From JAJXWB01 sp965246795 (lineage in GTDB: Bacteria > Pseudomonadota > Alphaproteobacteria > Rhizobiales > Beijerinckiaceae), in the NCBI GenBank assembly GCA_965246795.1, contig CBDFFN010000022.1, forward strand, positions 1 to 64,000: a stretch of 64,000 bases of DNA. The letters run 5' to 3'. Below the pieces are notes generated by a model, which saw only the letters and a list, made by a program, of their open reading frames with translations, ran no database searches and had not been told where the DNA came from. This document shows, piece after piece, positions 16,913 to 25,007 of the stretch (position 1 is the first letter of the stretch; the number at the start of each line of letters is the position of its first letter). The position numbers and the translations under genes were made by a program.

Positions 16913-17624
16913 CCCGCGCACGCGCAAGACGACGACCCGCAAGCCTGCGCCTGCCGTACGTCCTGCGCCGCGCGTAAAGGCAGCGCGCCGCACGCAGGCT
17001 GAGCGCAGCGAAACGACGCAGACAAAGCTGATCCATGCCGCGATCGCGCTGATGCGCACGCGCGGCTACGGCGGGCTGCGCACGGCGGAGGTTTCTGAAG
17101 TCGCGGGCGTGTCGCGCGGCGCGCAGCTCCACCACTTCCCGACGAAGCACGAGCTGATCCTCGCCACGGTGCGCTATATGAACGAGCGCATCGCGATCGA
17201 AAGCCGCCGCCGTGCGAAAGCCGCGAGCACCGCTGCCGATCCGCTCGCCGGAATCATCGAAGACGGCAAGGACTTCTTCTTCAGTGACTTTTTCTTCGTG
17301 TCCCTCGCCATCGCGATGGGTGACGGTCGCGACGAGGATCTGCGTCTCGAAACGTTGCCATTGTCGCGCGAAAGCCGTTTCGCGGTCGAACGAGCATGGC
17401 TCGAAGCCTTCGTCGCGCACGGTCTTCCGCGCAAGCTCGCGAGCGACGTCATCGCGCTGACGCTCAGCGTCATCCGCGGCTTCACCGTTCGTACATTCAT
17501 CGACGACGATCATGTGCGGTTTGAGGACTTGCTGCGCGTGTGGCGCGCGATCGTCGGTAGCTATATCGCACCGCATCTCGAAGCGGCCGCCGCGAAGCGA
17601 CGTGCAAAACGAGCGAAGTCGTGA
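16899..17624 (+). CDS. TetR/AcrR family regulator
   Basis: 241 residues. A basic, Pro/Thr/Arg-rich N-terminal extension (1-38) is followed by the TetR helix-turn-helix (about 41-85: HAAIALMRTRGYGGL, then AEVAG-like VSEVAGVSRGAQLHHF) and a ligand-binding helical domain. It begins 14 bases before the ferredoxin stop and its own stop overlaps the next gene, so it is co-expressed with the catabolic genes. Probably an autoregulatory repressor released by a pathway intermediate. Confidence 0.88.
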   Translation: MSRSDPRTRKTTTRKPAPAVRPAPRVKAARRTQAERSETTQTKLIHAAIALMRTRGYGGLRTAEVSEVAGVSRGAQLHHFPTKHELILATVRYMNERIAIESRRRAKAASTAADPLAGIIEDGKDFFFSDFFFVSLAIAMGDGRDEDLRLETLPLSRESRFAVERAWLEAFVAHGLPRKLASDVIALTLSVIRGFTVRTFIDDDHVRFEDLLRVWRAIVGSYIAPHLEAAAAKRRAKRAKS

Positions 17625-18484
17625 TGCGGGATGGCCTTGTCGATCTCGCCTATGTGCGCCTTGCAGGCGAGACGGAGACGCGCGGCGCTTTTCTGTCGGA
17701 CGTCGTCGGGCTGCAGAAGGTTGCGGGATATGATGGCGATCTCGCATTTCGTTGCGACGACCGCACATGCACGATGGCTGTCGCGCCAGGCGGCGAGACA
17801 CCGTCGATCGGTGTCGAGGTCGATGGCGATGCGGCACTCGATCATCTTGCCGAAGCGCTGACCGCTGCGGGTTTTTCTGGAAAAGAGGCGACGATCGACG
17901 AGTGCAAGCGCCGTTTCGTGAAGCGCGCGCTGCTTGTCGAGGACGCATCGGGCAACAGGGTCGACTTCGTGCTGCGTCCCGCGCGCAGCGGACGCAGGTT
18001 CTTCGGTACGCGCGATACTGGCATGCAGGGCCTGTCCGCCATCGGTCTGCGCAGCACGAATATTTTGCGCGACTTGGCGTTCTGGACGGCAGCCGGCGCA
18101 ATCATCAGCGATCGTGTCGGTGACATTGCCTATCTGCGGCTCGATGCCATGCATCATCGCATCGCGCTCTATCCCTCGGATCGCAACGGGCTGCTCTACG
18201 TCACCTTTGCGGTCGAGAGCCTCGATTGCATCATGCAGAATTTCTACCACCTGCAGGAGCGGCAAATACGCATTCTGCAGGGACCTGGTCGCGAGCGCGC
18301 GTCGGGACAGAATTTCGTCCGTTTCGCTGATGGCGCCGGACAGATGTTCGCCTTCGGCAGCGACATGGCCGTGATCGACGACACGCGGCACCGCCCGCGT
18401 CAGTTTGGCCTCGATCGCAGCACGATTTGCGCCTGGGGAAGCGAATGCCGCGACACGCCCGAGTTGCGGGTCGCGGAACGATGA
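17621..18484 (+). CDS. VOC-fold protein, extradiol dioxygenase homologue lacking metal ligands
   Basis: 287 residues, two-domain vicinal-oxygen-chelate fold, aligned without gaps over long stretches to the next gene. The three iron ligands of extradiol dioxygenases are replaced: His by Ala140 (GLSAIGLRS), His by Tyr193 (GLLYVTFAVES) and Glu by Phe245 (MFAFGS). The active-site His-His pair (AMHHRIAL, 178-179) remains. It should therefore not bind iron in the usual way and may be a pseudoenzyme partner or binding protein. GTG 17621 overlaps the TetR stop (GTGA); ATG 17624 is alternative. Confidence 0.87.
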   Translation: MMRDGLVDLAYVRLAGETETRGAFLSDVVGLQKVAGYDGDLAFRCDDRTCTMAVAPGGETPSIGVEVDGDAALDHLAEALTAAGFSGKEATIDECKRRFVKRALLVEDASGNRVDFVLRPARSGRRFFGTRDTGMQGLSAIGLRSTNILRDLAFWTAAGAIISDRVGDIAYLRLDAMHHRIALYPSDRNGLLYVTFAVESLDCIMQNFYHLQERQIRILQGPGRERASGQNFVRFADGAGQMFAFGSDMAVIDDTRHRPRQFGLDRSTICAWGSECRDTPELRVAER

Positions 18485-18509
18485 GAGCGCCGACACAAAG
18501 GAGAGCGCC

Positions 18510-19361
18510 ATGATCGAACTTAAGGACGTGAGCTACGTCCGCATGGGCACGCCCGATCTTTCGGGCGCCGAGGATTTCTCGACCAAAGCGCTCGGGTTGC
18601 AGGTCGGCGACCGCTCGTCGAAAGCCGTATATCTGCGCTCTGACGATCGCGCACACACGCTCTGCTACTACGAGGGGGATCCGGCGGAACAGACCGTCGC
18701 CTTCGAAGTCGACAATGTCGCATCTCTCGATGCCGCAGCCGCGACGCTTGAGTCGCTCGGTCATCCCGTCCATGCGGGCACGCCGGGCGAATGCGTGGCG
18801 CGAAAGGTGCGGGCCTTCATCGGTTTCAAGGACCCGACCGGCAACAGCATCGAACTCGTCGTCGGTCCGGAACGAAGCGGGCGGCGTTATTTTGCGACGC
18901 GCGACGCAGGTATCACCGGCTTCAGTCATATCGGACTGAATTCCACCAATCCCTCGCGCGACGAGAAATTCTGGACGCAGGTATGCAACGCGCGCGTGTC
19001 GGATCGCATCGGCGATATCGCATTGATGCGCGTCAACGCAATCCATCACACAGTCGCGCTCGCGCCGGCCACAGGGCCGGGGATCCAGCATGTCAACCAT
19101 CAGGTCGAAAGCAACGACGACGTGCTTCGCTCCTTCTATCATCTGAGCGAGCAGGGCGTGCCGATCGTCTTCGGACCAGGGCGTCATCCGACATCCGGCG
19201 CGCGCTTCCTCTACTTCCGCGGGCACGGCGGAATGGTGTTCGAATATTCGGTCGGCGTGAACGAGATCGAGGACGAGGAAAGCCATCGTCCGCGACAGTT
19301 CGGCTTCGAGCCGTCGAGCCTTTGCATGTGGGGATCGAAGTCGAATTTCGTGCGCACGTAA
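18510..19361 (+). CDS. Extradiol ring-cleavage dioxygenase (type I, VOC fold)
   Basis: Cleaves a catechol next to one hydroxyl using Fe(II) and O2. 283 residues with two VOC domains. The metal ligands are His140 (GFSHIGLNS), His194 (GIQHVNHQVES) and Glu245 (MVFEYSVG), and the active-site pair His179-His180 is present. Resembles BphC and 2,3-dihydroxy-p-cumate dioxygenase. ATG 18510 follows GGAGAG. It is the active partner of the preceding dead paralogue and would open the catechol made by the dioxygenase and dehydrogenase. Confidence 0.9.
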   Translation: MIELKDVSYVRMGTPDLSGAEDFSTKALGLQVGDRSSKAVYLRSDDRAHTLCYYEGDPAEQTVAFEVDNVASLDAAAATLESLGHPVHAGTPGECVARKVRAFIGFKDPTGNSIELVVGPERSGRRYFATRDAGITGFSHIGLNSTNPSRDEKFWTQVCNARVSDRIGDIALMRVNAIHHTVALAPATGPGIQHVNHQVESNDDVLRSFYHLSEQGVPIVFGPGRHPTSGARFLYFRGHGGMVFEYSVGVNEIEDEESHRPRQFGFEPSSLCMWGSKSNFVRT

Positions 19362-19411
19362 CACGTTCGGGCACGGCCCAGATAAGGGCTGGCCCATCGG
19401 GGAGGAAGACT

Positions 19412-20623
19412 ATGCGGACTGACAGACGGACTTTTCTTGCCGGTGGTGTCGCCGCGATTGCGTCACCGTTCGTATTGACACGACATGCGCGCGCGGCTGA
19501 CCCCGGCGTGACGGCGACGGAAATCAAGATCGGGACGACCGCGCCATACAGCGGGCCGTTGTCGGGTCTCGCGGTTTATGGCGAAGCGCAGACCGCCTAT
19601 TTCAAGATGGTCAACGACATTGGCGGCATCAACGGCCGCAAAATCAATTTCATTTCGCTCGACAATGCGTTCTCGCCACCGAAGGCGGTGGAGCAGACAC
19701 GCAAGCTTGTCGAGGATGATGGCGTCTTCGCAATCGCGGGCTTTCTCGGCACGCCGACGAATGCCGCGGTGCAGAAATATCTCAACGACAAGAAGGTGCC
19801 GAGCCTCTACCTGACCTCTGGTGCAGAGCGTTTCAATGATCCGAAAAACTTTCCGTGGATCGTGCCGCTCTATCCCTCCTACATCGCGCAGGGCGCGATC
19901 TATGGGCAGTATCTTCGCAACAAGAAGGGTAACGCGAAGATCGCCGTCATGTACGAGAACGATGATCTCGGCAAAGACTATCTGCGTGGACTGAAGAATG
20001 GCCTCGGCGATCGCGCGCTGACGATGATCGTCAAGGAAATGCCGCACGAATTGTCGGACGCATCGATCGAAACGCTCGTCGTAAATGCCAAGGGCGCCGG
20101 TGCCGACACGTTCGTCATGTTCACGAATTCGAAATTCGCGGCACAGGGCATTCGCAAGGTCGGCTCGATGGGCTGGAAGCCACTCATGATCATCGCGAGC
20201 AACGCGGCCAGCATAGGCGCGACCTTCGTGCCTGCGGGTCTTGAATACTGCAAGGGCATCATGAGCGCGCGGTGGGAAAAGTTCGCGAGTGATCCGACCT
20301 TTTCCGACGACGCGGGCGTGAAGGAGTTCAAGGCTTTTGCCGCGAAATACATGCCGCGACACAATATCGAGGATCAGACGGCCGTGCCGGGCTACGTCTG
20401 CGCTTATGCGATCGCTGAAGTGCTACGCCGCTGCGGCAACGAGCTGACCCGCGACAATCTCTTGAAGCAGGCGACGTCGCTCAAGGACTTCTCGGTCCCA
20501 ATGCTGCTCAACGCCGTCACGCTGACGAATTCGGCGACCGACTACTCTGCGTTTCACGCGATGGAACTGATCGAGTTCAACGGCGAGCGCTTCGTGGGGC
20601 AGGGCGACGTCATCCGCGTTTGA
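19412..20623 (+). CDS. ABC transporter solute-binding protein, branched-chain amino acid/aromatic type, Tat signal (copy 1 of 3)
   Basis: 403 residues. The N-terminus DRRTFLAGGVAAI is a twin-arginine signal. The mature protein has the type I periplasmic-binding fold of LivK/HbaE proteins (TEIKIGTTAPYSGPL, NGRKINFISLDN, VEQTRKLVE). Close relatives bind aromatic acids as well as amino acids. It lies 50 bases after the extradiol gene with GGGGAGGAAG before the ATG. No permease or ATPase is beside it, so it must use a transporter encoded elsewhere. Confidence 0.9.
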   Translation: MRTDRRTFLAGGVAAIASPFVLTRHARAADPGVTATEIKIGTTAPYSGPLSGLAVYGEAQTAYFKMVNDIGGINGRKINFISLDNAFSPPKAVEQTRKLVEDDGVFAIAGFLGTPTNAAVQKYLNDKKVPSLYLTSGAERFNDPKNFPWIVPLYPSYIAQGAIYGQYLRNKKGNAKIAVMYENDDLGKDYLRGLKNGLGDRALTMIVKEMPHELSDASIETLVVNAKGAGADTFVMFTNSKFAAQGIRKVGSMGWKPLMIIASNAASIGATFVPAGLEYCKGIMSARWEKFASDPTFSDDAGVKEFKAFAAKYMPRHNIEDQTAVPGYVCAYAIAEVLRRCGNELTRDNLLKQATSLKDFSVPMLLNAVTLTNSATDYSAFHAMELIEFNGERFVGQGDVIRV

Positions 20624-20654
20624 ACGGAACGATTTTGAGGGAGGAAGAAGAGAG

Positions 20655-21866
20655 ATGAGCGCGAAAACACTGCGAGTTTTACGTACCGCCGGCGCGGGCG
20701 CGGCCTTGATGCTCGGCGTATGGACCGCCTCAGCGCAGGAGTCCGGTGTCTCTCCGACGGAAATGAAACTTGGGCAGACGGTGGCGCTCAGCGGTCCCGC
20801 CTCGGCTTTCGCGAGTTACGGCCGCGTGATGGCGGGCTTCTTCCAGAAGATCAATGACGAGGGCGGCGTCAACGGACGCAAGATTACGTTCACGCTGCTC
20901 GACAATGCGTTCAGTCCACCGAAGGCGCTGGAGCAGACGCGCAAGCTTGTCGAGGACATCGGCGTCTTCGCGGAAGTCGGCACGGTCGGCACGACGCCGA
21001 ACGTCGCGGTGCAGAAGTACCTCAACGACAAGAAGGTGCCGCACCTCTTCATTTCGGCGGGCGGGCGTCGCTTCAACGATGCGAAAAACTTTCCCTACAC
21101 GATCCCGCTCTATCCCGCTTTCGAAATGGAAGGCGCGGTGCTTGGTCGCTATGTCCTGCAGACGCGTCCAAATGCGAAGATCGGGGTGCTTTACCAGAAC
21201 GACGATTTCGGCCGTGATTTCTTACGCGGCTTGAAAAGTGCGTTGGGTGAAAAGGCGTCGATGATCGTTGGGGAAGCACCCCACGAAATTAGCGATCCGA
21301 CAATCGACTCGCAGCTTCTCAAGCTGAACGCGGCCGGCGTCGATACGCTGTTCGAGTTCACGACGCCAAAGTTCGCCGCGCAAGCAATCCGCAAGGCACA
21401 CGAGATCGGATGGAAGCCGCTTCAGCTTCTCGCGAGCCCTGCAAGTTCGATCGAGGCGACCTTGAAGCCCGCCGGTTTCGAAGCCGCTAAAGACGTCGTC
21501 GTGACGACGCAATTCTCGAAACAGGCCGGCGATCCGACCTGGGACAACGACAAGGATATGATCGACTACAAGGCATTCATGAAGAAGTACGTGTCTGGCG
21601 ATAGCCCGTCGGACTTCATCGCACTGTCAGGCTATATCATCGCGCATGGCATCGAACTCGCACTGCGCCGCTGCGGCAACGATCTCACGCGCGAGAATTT
21701 CGTGAAGCAAGCGACCTCCCTCAAGAACGTCACGCTGCCGCTGCTGTTGCCCGGCATCACGATCAGCAATTCGCCGGAGGATTACTCCGCATATTCTTCG
21801 CTGCAAGTCGCGAAGTTCGACGGCACGCGTTACGTCCCATCGGGCAGAATCGTCTCTGGCCGTTGA
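20655..21866 (+). CDS. ABC transporter solute-binding protein, branched-chain type, Sec signal (copy 2 of 3)
   Basis: 403 residues, with a Sec signal peptide (about 1-28, ending TASAQE). It shares with copy 1 the blocks DNAFSPPKALEQTRKLVED and VAVQKYLNDKKVPHLF, showing tandem duplication. The binding-pocket region differs (ISAGGRRFND versus copy 1), which suggests a related but distinct ligand. A strong GAGGGAGGAAG precedes the ATG. Expected to work in the periplasm with a shared transporter. Confidence 0.9.
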   Translation: MSAKTLRVLRTAGAGAALMLGVWTASAQESGVSPTEMKLGQTVALSGPASAFASYGRVMAGFFQKINDEGGVNGRKITFTLLDNAFSPPKALEQTRKLVEDIGVFAEVGTVGTTPNVAVQKYLNDKKVPHLFISAGGRRFNDAKNFPYTIPLYPAFEMEGAVLGRYVLQTRPNAKIGVLYQNDDFGRDFLRGLKSALGEKASMIVGEAPHEISDPTIDSQLLKLNAAGVDTLFEFTTPKFAAQAIRKAHEIGWKPLQLLASPASSIEATLKPAGFEAAKDVVVTTQFSKQAGDPTWDNDKDMIDYKAFMKKYVSGDSPSDFIALSGYIIAHGIELALRRCGNDLTRENFVKQATSLKNVTLPLLLPGITISNSPEDYSAYSSLQVAKFDGTRYVPSGRIVSGR

Positions 21867-21910
21867 TCGCAAGGGTGGGCGCCCGAAGAACGCGCCATCG
21901 GGAGGATGAC

Positions 21911-23107
21911 ATGAAACGAATCATCACGCTTGCCGTCGGCGCCTTGCTGACCGTCGGCACGCCCGCCGTTGCGCAGAAGAAATACGGGCCTGGCGTCACC
22001 GACACAGAGATCAAGCTCGGTCAGACCTTCGCGTATAGCGGTCCGGCATCTGCCTACAGCGTTATTCCGATGGCGCAGACCGCCTATTTTAAAATGATCA
22101 ATGAGAAGGGCGGCATCAACGGTCGCAAGATCAATCTGATTAGTCTCGACGACGGCTATAGCCCGCCGAAGACGGTCGAACAGACGCGCAAGCTCGTCGA
22201 GCAGGACGAGGTCGCGGCGATCTTCAGTCCTCTTGGCGCACCGACCGGTCTTGCCGTGCGAAAGTATCTCAATGGCAAGAAGATCCCACAGCTTTTTGTC
22301 GCGAGCGGGCTGACCTTGTGGGGTGACTATCAGACCGCGCCTTGGAGCATGGGCTTTCAGCCGTCCTACCAAAGCGAGACGGCGGTTTACGGTACCTATG
22401 TTCTTAAGAATAAGCCGAACGCCAAAATCGCGATCTTCACACAGAACGACGACGCAGGTCGCGATTACGGCGGCGGTTTCAAGAAGGCGCTCGGCGAAAA
22501 CGTCTCAAAGCTGGTTGTGGCGGAGGCGACTTACGAGCCGTCCGACGCCTCGATCGACAGCCAGATCGTGAAACTCGCATCGTCGGGTGCTGATGTCCTG
22601 TTCATGCATGCGATCCCGAAACAGGCCTCGCAAGCGATCAAAAAAATCCACGAGATCGGCTGGAAGCCGACCTTCTTTCTATCCTCGACCTCGACGTCAG
22701 TCGCAGGCGTATTGAAGCCGGCGGGTCTCGACGCGTCGACCGGCATCATCAGCGCGTATTACCTGAAAGACCCGACCGACGCGCAATGGGTGAAGGACAA
22801 GGGTTATCTCGAATGGCTCGACTTCATGAGCAAGTATTTTCCCGAGGGGAACAAGACGGACCAGCTTGTCGTCTATGGTTATACGGTCGCGCAGGCGATG
22901 GTCGAAGTGCTGAAGAAATGCGGCGACGAGATCACGCCCGACAACATCATGAAACAGGCGGCAAACCTCGACATCGATCTGCCGATGCTGCTTCCGGGCT
23001 CGAAGCTGCAGACGTCACCGACGGATTATTATCCGATCGAAGGCCAGCGCCTGCAGCGGTTCAACGGCAAGGTTTGGGAGTTGTTTGGCGAGCCGAGCGG
23101 CGGTTGA
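21911..23107 (+). CDS. ABC transporter solute-binding protein, branched-chain type, Sec signal (copy 3 of 3)
   Basis: 398 residues from ATG 21911, after GGGAGGATGAC. A Sec signal (1-22, ending PAVAQ) precedes the same fold (TEIKLGQTFAYSGPAS, NGRKINLISLDDG, VEQTRKLVEQ). It is the most diverged copy, for example ASGLTLWGDYQTAP in place of the SGAERFND region. It ends the catabolic operon as seen; CsbD follows after 90 bases. Confidence 0.9.
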   Translation: MKRIITLAVGALLTVGTPAVAQKKYGPGVTDTEIKLGQTFAYSGPASAYSVIPMAQTAYFKMINEKGGINGRKINLISLDDGYSPPKTVEQTRKLVEQDEVAAIFSPLGAPTGLAVRKYLNGKKIPQLFVASGLTLWGDYQTAPWSMGFQPSYQSETAVYGTYVLKNKPNAKIAIFTQNDDAGRDYGGGFKKALGENVSKLVVAEATYEPSDASIDSQIVKLASSGADVLFMHAIPKQASQAIKKIHEIGWKPTFFLSSTSTSVAGVLKPAGLDASTGIISAYYLKDPTDAQWVKDKGYLEWLDFMSKYFPEGNKTDQLVVYGYTVAQAMVEVLKKCGDEITPDNIMKQAANLDIDLPMLLPGSKLQTSPTDYYPIEGQRLQRFNGKVWELFGEPSGG

Positions 23108-23197
23108 TCGCGCCAGGCAAGCTTGAGTAGCATATCGCAACCATTGTCGACCGCCGACGTTCCGTCGCCGCGCTTGTGGCGCGCGAAAGGCAGAACG

Positions 23198-23383
23198 ATG
23201 AGCATCGAAGGCAAAGCGAAAGAAGCTGCAGGCTTCGTCAAGGAAGAGCTGAACGAACACGGCAAGACGCCGGAAGCACAGCGCAAGGCACAGGAAGGCC
23301 GCGACTTGCGAAATGAAGGACGTGTCGAAGACGGCAAGGCGCCGAAGACGACGACGCCGGGCTCCGGCCATCCCGAGAAGTAA
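23198..23383 (+). CDS. CsbD-like small stress protein
   Basis: 61 residues, very hydrophilic, beginning MSIEGKAKEAAGFVKEEL and ending in a flexible Lys/Thr/Pro/Gly tail. The GKAKEAAG opening and charged composition match the CsbD family of general-stress proteins of unknown mechanism. It lies 90 bases after the third binding protein and is followed by a bidirectional terminator. Confidence 0.72.
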   Translation: MSIEGKAKEAAGFVKEELNEHGKTPEAQRKAQEGRDLRNEGRVEDGKAPKTTTPGSGHPEK

Positions 23384-23393
23384 TTTAAGGCTT

Positions 23394-23421
23394 GTGGAGG
23401 CAGGCGTTGCCCTGCCTCCAC
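23394..23421. terminator. Bidirectional intrinsic terminator
   Basis: GTGGAGGCAGG (23394-23404) and CCTGCCTCCAC (23411-23421) form a perfect 11-base stem with a 6-base loop, followed by CGCTTTT. It lies in the 60-base gap between the convergent csbD-like and aldehyde dehydrogenase genes and can end transcription from either side. Confidence 0.75.
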
Positions 23422-23443
23422 CGCTTTTGGAAAGTGCAGTCGC

Positions 23444-24907
23444 TCAAAGCCCGCCGACGCTCACGTATTTCGTGCTGACGTAATCCTCGATCCCTTGGTA
23501 ACCGCCTTCGCGGCCCATGCCGGATTCCTTCACGCCGCCGAACGGCGCGACTTCGGTCGTGATGATGCCCTCGTTGACGCCGACCATGCCGTATTCGAGC
23601 GCGCTGGAGACGCGGAACGTTCGCGCGAGATCGCGCGTGTAAAAATAGCAGGCGAGGCCGAACTCGGTGTCGTTTGCCATGCGGATCGCTTCGGCTTCGT
23701 CCTTGAAACGGAAGAGCGGCGACAACGGTCCGAACGTCTCTTCGCGCGCGACGGCCATATCCGGCGTTGCGTCGACGATGACGGTCGGCTCGAAGAACGA
23801 TCCGCCGAGCGCGTGCCGCTTGCCGCCGGCGATGACGCGCGCGCCTTTGCTGACTGCGTCCTTCAGATGCGCCTCGACTTTCTCAACCGCCTTCTCGTCG
23901 ATCAGTGGCCCCTGCATCACGCCATCGTCGAAACCGTCGCCGACCTTGAGGTCGTTCGCGGCTTTCGCCAGCCGCTTCGCAAAGGCGTCGTAGATGCCGT
24001 CCTGCACGATGAAGCGGTTGGTGCAGACACACGTCTGGCCGGAGTTGCGGTATTTCGCGGCAATTGCACCGGCGACGGCGCGATCGAGGTCGGCGTCGTC
24101 GAACACGATGAAAGGTGCGTTACCACCGAGCTCCATCGACACTTTCTTCACGGTCGTCGCGGCCTGCGCTAGCAGGATCTTGCCGATCTCGGTCGAGCCT
24201 GTGAACGTCAGCTTTTTCACGAGCGGATTGGTCGCGAGCTCGGTGCCAATCGCGCTTGCCGGGCCGGTGACGATGTTGACGACGCCGGCGGGAATGCCTG
24301 CAGCTTCGCAAAGCTTGCCCCAGGCGAGACCGGACAGCGGCGTTTGGGACGCAGGCTTCATCACGATCGTGCAGCCCGCCGCCAGCGCCGGCCCAAGCTT
24401 TCGCGCGATCATGGACGAAGGGAAATTCCACGGCGTGATCGAGGCAACGACGCCACAGGGCTCCTTCGTGACGAGCAGCCGGCGATCCGGCCACGGTGAG
24501 GGGATGACGTCGCCGTAGATACGGCGCGCTTCTTCCGCGAACCACAGGATGTAGGCCGCCGAAATGGTGACTTCGCCGCGCGCTTCGGTAAGCGACTTGC
24601 CTTGTTCCGCAGTGAGGATGCGCGCGAGCTCATCGGAGTTTTCGGTCACAAGCGCCGCGAGTTTTCGTAAGAGCGCCGCGCGTTCGGCAGCCGTCTTTAC
24701 GCGCCAGGCCGGGAAGGCCGCGTGCGCGGCTTCGATCGCGCGCCGCGTCTCCGCCGCACCGAGCGCCGGCACATGAGCGAACGTCTCGCCGGTCGCGGGA
24801 TTGGTGACGGCGATCGACTTTTCACCGGACACCCATTCGCCGCCGATCAGGCAGGCCTGCGCGAGGAATTTCGAGTCCTTCAGAGTGCGGGTGACGGATT
24901 CGAGCAT
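23444..24907 (-). CDS. gabD: NAD(P)-dependent succinate-semialdehyde dehydrogenase (GabD-like)
   Basis: Oxidises succinate semialdehyde (or a related oxo-acid semialdehyde) to the acid. 487 residues with the aldehyde dehydrogenase catalytic residues Cys293 (NSGQTCVCTNR) and Glu259 (VSMELGGNAP), and Lys184 in MKPAS. ATG 24907 gives the normal length; the frame upstream is shadow. The neighbouring IlvD/Edd dehydratase raises the alternative that the substrate is alpha-ketoglutarate semialdehyde from pentonate breakdown. Confidence 0.88.
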   Translation of the reverse strand: MLESVTRTLKDSKFLAQACLIGGEWVSGEKSIAVTNPATGETFAHVPALGAAETRRAIEAAHAAFPAWRVKTAAERAALLRKLAALVTENSDELARILTAEQGKSLTEARGEVTISAAYILWFAEEARRIYGDVIPSPWPDRRLLVTKEPCGVVASITPWNFPSSMIARKLGPALAAGCTIVMKPASQTPLSGLAWGKLCEAAGIPAGVVNIVTGPASAIGTELATNPLVKKLTFTGSTEIGKILLAQAATTVKKVSMELGGNAPFIVFDDADLDRAVAGAIAAKYRNSGQTCVCTNRFIVQDGIYDAFAKRLAKAANDLKVGDGFDDGVMQGPLIDEKAVEKVEAHLKDAVSKGARVIAGGKRHALGGSFFEPTVIVDATPDMAVAREETFGPLSPLFRFKDEAEAIRMANDTEFGLACYFYTRDLARTFRVSSALEYGMVGVNEGIITTEVAPFGGVKESGMGREGGYQGIEDYVSTKYVSVGGL

Positions 24908-25007
24908 CAGTTTGCCTCGGGTGAAAGCGGTCTTAACAGGCCGCCCTGATAGCATCCTCGGACGGCGCGCGCATGCGTTGCCTTTGCTGCGCTGCGAAGC
25001 GTTAGCC

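Noticed and set aside
16836..18101. 421-codon minus-strand open frame
   Set aside because: Covers the TetR and VOC genes on the opposite strand and has an Arg-rich shadow composition.
18791..19411. Upstream extension of binding-protein copy 1
   Set aside because: It overlaps the extradiol dioxygenase gene in another frame; the Tat signal and ribosome-binding site fix the start at 19412.
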